This document shows positions 56,363-64,000 of a DNA stretch of 64,000 nt, piece after piece. The translations under genes were made by a program, and so were the position numbers. How positions within the stretch are numbered: the stretch's first letter is position 1; every line of letters starts with the position of its first letter. Source of the DNA: Nicotiana tabacum (Eukaryota > Streptophyta > Magnoliopsida > Solanales > Solanaceae). Location of the stretch: assembly GCF_000715075.1 (NCBI RefSeq), contig NC_134084.1, positions 102,776,411-102,840,410 on the forward strand, given 5' to 3'. A model generated the notes under the pieces. That model had not been told where the DNA came from. It worked only from the letters and a program-made list of their open reading frames with translations, and searched no databases.

Positions 56363-59011
56363 TAGGGGTGTACATAGGTTGCGTTGGTTCGAATTTTATA
56401 ATTATCAAACTAAATCAATTGGGTTATTAAATTTAAAGACCAAACTAAATAAATAAAATTCGGGTCTTTTAATATCGATTTTCTCGGGTTTTCGGGTTAT
56501 TCGGATATTTTTAGATTTTTCCCGATAAAATCTTCATAGCACAAAACATATAAATTGTGCTCAAAATATTTCTTTAATCCTAGTAAGATACAACTATATA
56601 AGGTATTTTTCAAGAAAATAATAAAAAATATAAGATGTGTCATCGCATTATCCTAAAATATTCAACAATAAGGACAATAAAATTATGTAATATAAATATT
56701 GCTAATTAAAAAGGCATAATAAAAATAAGAATAATCTAAAAGTACTAAGTCAAGCTAAAATAAGTAGACTAATAAGGGAGTATTAATTACATAACTAAAC
56801 GCTAAAGAAAAAATAAAAATAGATTATGCATTTTTATCTAAATTATTGCAAAACAAAAAATATATATTCAATACATTGACGTTCGTAGTATTGAATGTCT
56901 TTTGTTAGTATTAGTATTGATTTGATTTTGGTTTGAGATTTTGTTAGCATTATTTAAGTTACTAATATTATATAGGGATTTTTTCATACCTATGCATTAT
57001 TTGAAACTTTATTACCCTTAATGTTTATGTTTAGGTAATTACCTAGTATAAACAAGTTTTGTTTACCAAATATATACAATCCACCTTAAAAGGCTCTCAA
57101 TTCATTATTTGTGGCTTCAATCAAGGGATTTAGTTACACCATTTCCTTCTTTCTCTCCTCTCTCCCTTCCTCTCTCCCCTCCTCTCCACATTGCCCCGTG
57201 AGGCTGTTTGCACAGAGAACCTCACTCCATGGCTAAAGTTGCTTCCTTGCTGAGATAAAGCTGGACTTTCTGCATTGATGGACAGACCTTGTTGGAAAAT
57301 TTGCATAGTTTGACCAGATTCTGTTTAATGTTGAAGGTCAAAGGGACAAAGAAAAAAAAAATTACAGCAAGCTATTTTTAAATTCCCATCTGTAGCATCT
57401 CAATACTGTGACTTGGAATAAGGCAATTCATAATTGTTTGAGCTTGAATTAGGTTCTACTGGAGCGCACAGCTAAGCTGTATAGTTGTATCTATTGTTTC
57501 ACTTATTATAATTTGTAAAAAGACAGTAATCAAATTCTCTATATGAACCGAAAAAGAAAAAAATTGGATGAAATTAAAAAAAAAATTACTTAATGTTATG
57601 ACTACAAGATCCTAGTAATAACATGTACTACTTTATTTATATTATTTCTTTTTTCGTGAAGAGCTGAGAAAAGTTCTACTTAGATAATGCGGCAGCGAAA
57701 CTTATCTACAACTTTCATATATTATTTATATCAAGTTATATACAACTACAATATCATACCACTTAAAAAATAATTTTCATACAAATTTTATACAATATGT
57801 CTTTTATACATTTTGTATCCGATTTATATATATAGTAAAAACAAATTTCATACAACTAATTATATATTATACAACTTATCTACAACTTATCCACAACTTT
57901 CACACATTATTTCTACCCAGTTATATACAACTACAATATGATACAACTTAAATATAATTTTTATACAATGTTGTTCAACTTTCATATAATAGTTAAATAA
58001 AAAAATATATATAAACAACAGAATATAATATTTTTACAATTTTACTATAATTTCGTGAATATAATGTATATCATGTCTTCTTCTTCGAATTTCAATCTGA
58101 AATTCAGCCAAAACCACCTCTAATCTTCACCAAAACCCCTCAAAATTGAGATATAAACTCCAAACCATATTCCCAATTGTTTGCAATAATAACACCCAAT
58201 CCAAACAAATAATGGTTTTTGAAAATCCAAATTCGAATCCAAAGCTTTAAAGCTTTTTAATGGCTGTCAATGATGGAATTGCTGCTCTCTTTTCCTTTGC
58301 TTTACATTACTGAACTTAGGGATTGAGAGATAGAGAGAATTCCCAATTCTTTGCAACAACACCCAATTCAAACAAATAATATTTTTTGAAAACCCAAATT
58401 CGAATTCAAAGCTTTTTAATGGTTGTTAATGATGGAATCGTGGGTGAGTGCAAGATACGTGGGGGAGAGGGGTAGTATGTGGAGAGAGAAACGTGGGGGA
58501 GTGGAAGATACGTTAAATTTTAGGACACTAATTATTATCATTAATTTCCTTAAAATGTACATAAATGGTAATTGGGTATATAAAATGTAATTATAGTAAA
58601 ACTTGAGTAGGAAGGGTAATATAGTTTCATATAGTGTATAGGAATGTAAAAATTTCAATCATATAATGGCTATAAAACTTATTAAAAGTTTGGAACATGC
58701 AAACGTTGTAAGTCCAACCTTGAAATAATACCTTAAAAGATAAAATTATGAAAATGTTTAAGAAATATTTATAAATTACATCACAATAAGTATATTTGTA
58801 TATTAAATATATCTAAAATTTCTATATATGTAATGTCGAGTTGGTTTGGTTTCGGTTTGACTTTCTTTAGTTAAACCAAATCAAACTAATTATGGTCGGG
58901 TTTTTTTTCCAACACCAAACCAAATCAAACAAAACCATAGTCAAATTTTTTTTCTCGATTTGATTCAAATTATCGAGTTGGTGCAATTTGTCGGTTTTCT
59001 TTGTACCCCTA
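56363..59011. mobile_element. hAT-like non-autonomous element with a nested insertion
   Basis: The left end TAGGGGTGTACA and right end TGTACCCCTA are inverted repeats and fit the YARNG start of hAT ends. The flanking 8 bp are GATATATT (56355-56362) and GATACATT (59012-59019), seven of eight identical, as expected for a hAT target duplication. The subterminal parts are rich in CGGGT/CGGTTT words (56460-56525, 58835-58995). No transposase is seen. It contains the element at 56975-58656; without that it would be about 970 bp. Confidence 0.65.
56975..58656. mobile_element. Nested TIR element, about 1.7 kb, possible Mutator type
   Basis: The left 50 bp (GGGATTTTTTCATACCTATG, then CATTATTTGAAACTTTATTA) and the complement of the right 50 bp (GAAATTTTTACATTCCTATA, then CACTATATGAAACTATATTA) match at most positions, a long TIR ending at TTACCCTT. 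Flanks TATTATATA and AATCATATA agree at 7 of 9 positions, weak support for a 9-bp duplication. The interior has C/T-rich gene-like DNA (57130-57330), ATACAACT-rich words (57700-57960) and a duplicated AATTCGAA-TCCAAAGCTTT segment (58230 and 58390). It may carry captured host sequence; no ORF is intact. Confidence 0.5.
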
Positions 59012-59288
59012 GATACATTGTTCACCTGTGGGTGTCAATTTTGACTCGTTAAACGTGCAATACGTCCAAAAATTTCCAAACGTAGATGATAAGGAAAAGA
59101 TACATACTATGAGTGTCAATTTCGATTCATTAAATGTGTGAGTAATGTGTTCATTTAAGGGTTGTAACTAAACCATAAGTTGTCAAATGTTGGATCAATT
59201 CGAGGGCGAAGTGCAACAATAACTACTTTTAATTTCGTTATTTAAAATATATTTAAAGATTAGTCAATTTATCTAATTTCATGACTAA

Positions 59289-61311
59289 GAGGGTGTTTGG
59301 AGTGTTTGAAAAAAAAAAGTTGCTTAAAAAAAATTAAAAAATGCTTTAAAAAGCCAAAAACAACAAGTTGACTAACCCCAACTTCTCCAATTTTGGCTTA
59401 AAATACTTTTTAGTATGACCAATAAAATTGCTTTCATGTACTAAAATTACCCTCAGTCGAAGAAACCCTAAAACATCGTACTTCTCCTATTTCCTTCACT
59501 CCCGAAGACAGCCCCTCCTCTTCTTTCCTCTTCCTTTCTGCTTCATCTTCATTTTTCTGCACTTTTCCTCAAGCATTTCAGTGAAAATCAATCCTCGTTG
59601 TAAGTTCTTCTCAATCCTTATTATAATCGTGATAATTTATTGACATTACGACGTCATTCTTGTCTTGTAACATAGTTGTTTCTGACTTTGGTTTGTTTCT
59701 TGTGTCTTCTTTCAATTTCCTTTCTATTTTACTATTGAATTATTCCTTCAAGTCTTCATTTCTAAGCCTTGTGTTTAGTGATTTTAGTTATAGTGATAAT
59801 AGTACCCTCATTTCTTGGCCATTATTTTCTTCTAGATTGTGAAATATGGAAATCTTAATGTTGAAGAATCAGGAATTACAAGGAATTTTTTGAATTAAAT
59901 GGTTCTCAAGTTGATGGAACCATGTTTCCACTTAAATCAGTCTAAGAGCTACTAAAATGAAATTTATCCTAAAAATTGCCCTAATGAGAAAATTAGTAGT
60001 ATTAGAATGAAATGCACTTTAAATAGAGCCTACGATATATTGGATATTTCATTAGTCACTCCAACTAATGAGGAAGTTTCTTCTACTTTAATTAGATATT
60101 TATTTTTCCTTTCTTCAGATTATTTACATTCAATCATGGCGGAAAGTAATGCTAAGTGGGACAATGAGGTTCCTATTACATTTATTGAGTTGTGTGAGCA
60201 ATAGATTAGAAAGGAAAATAGACCAAACACTTACTTATCTAAAGATGGGTGGAAAAATATAATTGATGAGTTCGAAAAGAAGACGGGAGTGTATAATAAA
60301 AAAACAATTCAAAAACCATTGGGATTACATGAAATCCGAATGGACACTTTTAAGCAGTTGATGAGAGGAGAGACAGGTTTAGGATGGGATGCCACAAAAA
60401 TACAATTATAGCCGATGATGATTAGTGGGAGCGAAAAATTAAGGTACATCTCTCATATTGCTATATGTGTCGTTCTTTTTTTTCATCGCTAAATTTCTTT
60501 TTTAGCTTATAGTGGTTTTGAATTTATTTACAGGAGAATGCTCGATATAAAAAATTTAGGAACAAAGATCTTTCACTCATGTGGTTTCGCTACGACACAC
60601 TGTTTGCTGATGTTGTTGCCATAAGAGAAAGAGCACGTGCAACAAATCAAGAACAATTGTCCGGCATTGGACTAAATCTAAATGATATTGATGGTTGTGA
60701 CAAAGAATATGATGAAATGAGCGATGTAAGTGATGATCTACAGAATATAAATTCTGTTACGTTTCGAGAGCCATCACTAAAAAGACAAAAATCAACTAAT
60801 GGTGTTAGCACTAGCAGTCAAGTAAGAAAGAGTAAGAAAAAAGCAGCTGCAACATTAATAAAAGAGGATATACAATCTTTCATAGAGTTAATGTCTAGCA
60901 AAATCACTGCTACACTCCTGCAGTTGATGAGGCATCCATCGAGAAGTGTATTGACACGTTGGAACAAATTCCTAATATTCTAGCAGAGAGTGGAATTTAT
61001 AGTTTCACTATGAATATATTCCGCAAGAAAAATTATCTAAAGTAATCAATTAAATTAAAATATAAATTATTTTTTATATGCATTAGTTCAGAATTAAATA
61101 TATTATAGTAATCTCCTTTATAATATTAACAACTTTAAGGATATTTTTGTCTTTTTAACAGAAAAAGGTGCTTACCAGTACTTGTTTACCAAACACTTCA
61201 ACAACTTTTTTTAAGCTTCAACACTTTTATCCAAATAGGTAACTGCTTATTTATAAAACAAGCTCCAACACTTAAAACCCACTTTTTTTAGGCCAATCCA
61301 AACGGGGGCTC
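59289..61311 (+). mobile_element. PIF/Harbinger-type non-autonomous element
   Basis: The ends GAGGGTGTTTGGAGTG (left) and the complement of the right end, GAGCCCCCGTTTGGATTGG, are similar inverted repeats. Both are flanked by TAA (59286-59288 and 61312-61314), the 3-bp TWA target duplication of PIF/Harbinger. Inside is a decayed Myb/SANT-like gene; the DDE transposase is missing. The subterminal DNA has AAAAAGCC and AACTTGTTG words repeated near both ends. Confidence 0.7.
60137..61043 (+). pseudogene. Myb/SANT-like (Harbinger ORF1 type) protein, broken
   Basis: The start MAESNAKWDNEVP at 60137 opens a Myb/SANT-like domain: FIELCEQ, TAG, then NRPNTYLSKDGWKNIIDEFE, KKTG and MRGETGLGWDATK. An extra A in an A-run near 60300 and a compensating shift near 60347 disturb the NHWDYMKSEWTL block. 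An intron (about 60444-60534; donor GTACAT, acceptor TTACAG) precedes exon 2: YKKFRNKDLSLMWFRYD, LFADVVAIRERARATNQEQL, then a Ser/Lys-rich linker. The C-terminal EKCIDTLEQIPNIL block lies in another frame after about 60915 and ends at TAA 61043. Such Myb-like proteins bind element ends with a Harbinger transposase or persist as host genes. This copy is not functional as read. Confidence 0.75.
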
Positions 61312-61317
61312 TAAGTA

Positions 61318-61510
61318 TCCTGAATTCACTTAGTGTCCTGAATTTTTGAGCTGCTAATTTGAAATGTCCTGAATTTCTGAACTACTAGTTTAAAGTTCAG
61401 GACATAAGATTCGAACTTCTGGATACAATTTTCGAACTCTAGGGCACGATGTCCTGAAATTTGAATTTTGAGGTTTAAACTCTAGGACATCGTGGCCTGA
61501 AATTTAAGCG
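61318..61510. repeat. Dispersed inverted words (GTCCTGAA / TTCAGGAC)
   Basis: GTCCTGAATTT occurs at about 61332 and 61367, GTTCAGGACAT at about 61396, and GATGTCCTGAAATTTGAATT at about 61448, with CTAGGACATCGTGGCCTGAA at about 61482. Direct and inverted copies can pair. It resembles the AACTTCAGC foldback at 16641-16745 in style and is probably a small dispersed repeat. Confidence 0.45.
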
Positions 61511-62219
61511 AAATTGGCTAATTTTTAAATACATTGTAAACTGTGATTATATTTTAGCAACATGCTTAAAAATAGCTACTTGGTGTCATTTCCATTCAAT
61601 TTGAGTAACTTAACTAGCCCAAATCAATACATAAAGCAGTTCTATGTGAAAAAAGAGAAGAAACAAACAACAGATTTTAAATGAAGGATGCAATTTACTT
61701 TAATGGAGATAGAAGTACGGTAAAAATTAACCTACACCTCATATTTACGTCATACCAATGAATACACGATATGTGTCCTTTATGCACACATTTATAATTT
61801 AACCATGCTTAAGCTATATGCATTCTCATGGTTAAGCAAAGCATTCTCACTTTTATTATTAACTGCAAAGATTAAATTGCTTGATTTGATGTAAATATCG
61901 GATAGTAAAGATACAGTAATATATTGCTTTAGATCAGGTAAATTTATTGCTTATTAAGTTCTTTCCTAAGGAGTTGGATCAAGAATGAACTTGTATCAGT
62001 ATCTGATCATCTGAATTTCAATCAGAGAGTGAGGTCTTTCAAAGGATGTGTGATACTTAAGACAATTTAAGAGCATCATACCTTTTGAACTTTGAAATTT
62101 CACTCGCTTATTTCAACTGCAGGGAAAGTGGTGAGCCTTTTTAAAGATTGAGCTTACCACCATTTTAAAGAGAGCAAATAATTCCTTGGTTGTATGAAAT
62201 TGCAACAAACATTTTTTTT
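61511..62219. other. Intergenic DNA
   Basis: AT-rich, no gene, RNA or repeat recognised between the PIF-side repeats and the GH36 relic. Confidence 0.5.
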
Positions 62220-62568
62220 TTGGTTGCTCCAATTGGTTTAATAGAAATGTTCAACAGTGGTGGTGCAGTTGATAAATGAAGTCCATCAGAACCAGAAGAC
62301 GTTGATAGTGATGTACCTCAGAAGTGGCCACTTCTCTAAGCGAAAATCCGTCTTCAGCTGGCCTTCAGCTGCAACAATCTCACTTAATGTCAGGGGATGT
62401 GGTCATTTTGGTGTTTACTCTTTCCAGCGCCCACTGAAATGCTTAGTTGATGATGCAGACATTGACTTTAACTTTAACAACAGCAATGAACCTGGATTGC
62501 TCACTATGATTATATCAGTCCCAAAAGAGGAGATATGCAGATGGCATGTCAAATCCAAGTCTAAGTGA
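62220..62568 (+). pseudogene. C-terminal relic of a galactinol-sucrose galactosyltransferase-like (GH36) gene
   Basis: In one frame near 62225 the sequence reads APIGLIEMFNSGGAVDK then TGA. In another (62257-62568) it gives ISLNVRGCGHFGVYSFQRPL, KCLVDDADIDFNF, GLLTMIISVPKEEICRWHV and a natural TGA. Both blocks are the C-terminal end of raffinose synthase or seed-imbibition-type GH36 proteins, enzymes that move galactosyl groups from galactinol to sucrose or act on raffinose sugars. Only about 110 residues remain, out of about 750 in the family; the catalytic domain is missing and a frameshift lies near 62275-62330. No upstream exon was found back to the PIF element. It could be a last exon only if the rest had moved away. 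Confidence 0.75.
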
Positions 62569-62965
62569 TGGTGTCTTGGTCAGAGAACAATTGTATAGGA
62601 ATATATAGGAACACTTCATGCATATATGATCTAAATTGATGAAAGCATTGTATTGGGTTAAAAATGAGACAAGGATTAGTGTGAGTCTTTTCACGGGAGA
62701 ATAATGATAATGGGAAAATCATGAGGCTGAAAATCTCCTCTGTAACTAAGCTCTCCGGATTAAAGAATTTAATATCGCTCCCACATTTTGCCCTCTTCCA
62801 TCTAGCTTTTATCTATCCAGTTCCAATGTAATGAATTTAGCCCTGATTAGGTCATTCAAGCTTCTTCTGGCTTTACTCTCTCATCACAAACTCTCAGACC
62901 CCCTCCCATCTCCAAAACCTAAAGGAAAAAAAAGGAGCTGAAATATATTGCCAATAGAAGAATAT
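62569..62965. other. Intergenic DNA between convergent relic and PPR gene
   Basis: No gene recognised. It presumably includes the 3' UTR of the PPR gene at its right end (up to 62965). Confidence 0.5.
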
Positions 62966-63793
62966 TTACCAAAAATCTCTGCAAGAACATACTCCATTGA
63001 CAAACCTGTGGAACCTAACTCTGTCCCTAACAATGATCTCTCTGTTGTATAATCTACTAATTATCTTTGTCACTTCATGACAATCCCTACATACCCTTAG
63101 ATTCTTCACTATTCTAATCACTGTTGGTGCTTTTGTCTTCAAAAGGCCAAAAGCAATAGCCAATCTTTCACTGTGCTCACACAGAGCAATTTCCTTCTCT
63201 TCATCACTCACATTGTGCAGTATAGTAGCAATCCAAGGTTCATGACCTGCAAAATATACCCTTTGAGATATATCGCTTAGGACTTCTTTGATCTCCTCAG
63301 CTTCAGGGTGCGACCAATCACCCATTATGAACTCATGCACAAGACCGTCAACTTCAATGGAACTGCATCCTGGCATTGCCTTAATCCCTTTGTCTTTCAT
63401 CTGTTTCCTCACGTGGCGCATTTTTTCCCAGTCTGATACCGATGCATACAAACTAGACAGTAGGATATAGTTCTCTGCATTCCATGGCTCTAATTCAATG
63501 AGATGCTGGCCAAGAATTTCACCTTTGTCCAAGATCTTGTTCTTTTTGCACCCAACAAGTAATGTGCGCAATATTGCTGGACACGGGGCGAGTGGCATGG
63601 CTTCAACAAATGAATAAGCTTCATCAATTAAGTTTGAACGGCTCAACAGATCTACCATGCAGCCATAATGCTCTAAAGATGGCTCAATACCAGACTCAAT
63701 CATGCTTGCCCAATACCTTTTCCCTTCAAAAACTAGTCCGCTATGAGCACATGCCATAAGAACTCCAACTAGCGTCACATGGTTAGGTTCCAC
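62966..63793 (-). CDS. PPR protein, PLS-DYW class (organellar RNA editing factor), 3' exon
   Basis: The last exon starts after the 3' splice site TTTTTACTCAG at 63804-63794 with codon GTG (VEPNHVTLVGVLMACAHSGL), so earlier exons lie beyond the right edge. It holds the final PPR repeats (GYGCM-type HYGCMVDLLSRSNLIDEAYS), the E and E+ motifs (CKKNKILDKGEILGQHLIEL; PGCSSIEVDGLVHEF) and a DYW deaminase domain. The deaminase zinc residues are visible as HSERLAIAFGLL (HxE) and CRDCHEV (CxxCH). The C-terminus is CSCRDFW instead of the usual DYW. Proteins of this class enter chloroplasts or mitochondria and convert specific C to U in transcripts. The frame is intact with stop at 62966. The target cannot be predicted from this part. 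Confidence 0.92.
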   Translation of the reverse strand: MEPNHVTLVGVLMACAHSGLVFEGKRYWASMIESGIEPSLEHYGCMVDLLSRSNLIDEAYSFVEAMPLAPCPAILRTLLVGCKKNKILDKGEILGQHLIELEPWNAENYILLSSLYASVSDWEKMRHVRKQMKDKGIKAMPGCSSIEVDGLVHEFIMGDWSHPEAEEIKEVLSDISQRVYFAGHEPWIATILHNVSDEEKEIALCEHSERLAIAFGLLKTKAPTVIRIVKNLRVCRDCHEVTKIISRLYNREIIVRDRVRFHRFVNGVCSCRDFW

Positions 63794-64000
63794 CTGAGTA
63801 AAAATTCAAAAGTAGGTTATAAGTTAGCTGCTAACAGTCTATTCATCAAAGTTTAACATTCAATGATAGATTATAGAAAAAACAGCACAACTCAATCCAT
63901 CTAACTTTTATGCAAAGATTCAACGCCGAGCCTAATAAGTACAAATTCGTGCACTCCTTTAATGTTTTATGTGAATCAAGATGACATTTTATATATGATT
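63794..64000 (-). other. Intron (part) of the PPR-DYW gene
   Basis: AT-rich sequence preceding the acceptor TTTTTACTCAG on the minus strand. No PPR coding sequence is seen up to the window edge, so the intron exceeds 200 bp. Confidence 0.65.

Overview
The window is nuclear DNA of a flowering plant, most likely a Solanaceae species of the Nicotiana type. The evidence is the dicot intron style, a remorin gene, a PPR-DYW editing-factor gene, AT-rich intergenic DNA and very large Ogre/Tat-type Ty3-gypsy retrotransposons. About 46 kb of the 64 kb is recognisable LTR retrotransposon. Only two ordinary host genes look intact where visible: remorin, and the 3' part of PPR-DYW. All assignments were made by reading the sequence; no database search was run.

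Layout. 1-13236: the 5' part of a minus-strand Ogre-like element (LTR 10043-13236, then PBS, leader and 3'-UTR-like modules), almost stripped of coding sequence and ending in four large tandem arrays (1-3717). It is inserted in the antisense ORF of a second element (13237-15272, plus orientation, 3' LTR 14631-15272). 15273-18237: AT-rich intergenic DNA with a foldback repeat and a GAA/CAG microsatellite. 18243-29472: a complete but dead minus-strand Tat/Retand-like element flanked by the 5-bp duplication AAATT, with gag-PR-RT-RNH-INT on the minus strand and a multi-exon antisense ORF on the plus strand. 29478-31398: repeats and a (TA)n tract. 31399-33321: two-exon remorin gene (minus). 33841-52214: a full-length plus-strand Ogre-like element (LTRs of about 2.2 kb, PBS, ORF1, gag-pro, putative intron, RT-RNaseH-INT, 3' UTR array, PPT). 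52215-59285: AT-rich DNA with MITE-like elements, a local duplication, and a hAT-like element containing a nested element. 59289-61311: a PIF/Harbinger-type element with a decayed Myb/SANT-like ORF. 62220-62568: a relic of a GH36 galactosyltransferase. 62966-63793: last exon of a PPR-DYW gene (minus), continuing beyond the window.

Most interesting signal. The non-coding parts of both Ogre-like elements share a roughly 40-65-nt motif (starting GAACTACG or GAACTACA, ending near ACGTAGGCA) found eleven times. In the complete element it lies twice in the leader, once between ORF1 and gag, once after INT and once before the PPT. It can fold as an outer stem (CTACG/CGTAG) enclosing a hairpin. The inner arms differ between copies yet stay complementary, which looks like compensatory change. 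Nearly every tandem-repeat family in these elements is likewise built from monomers with short complementary arms that co-vary. This suggests selection for RNA (or cruciform) structure.

The coding regions of the retroelements are heavily broken. Most premature stops are explained by C-to-T or G-to-A changes, especially CAG to TAG, and this fits decay by deamination of methylated cytosine.
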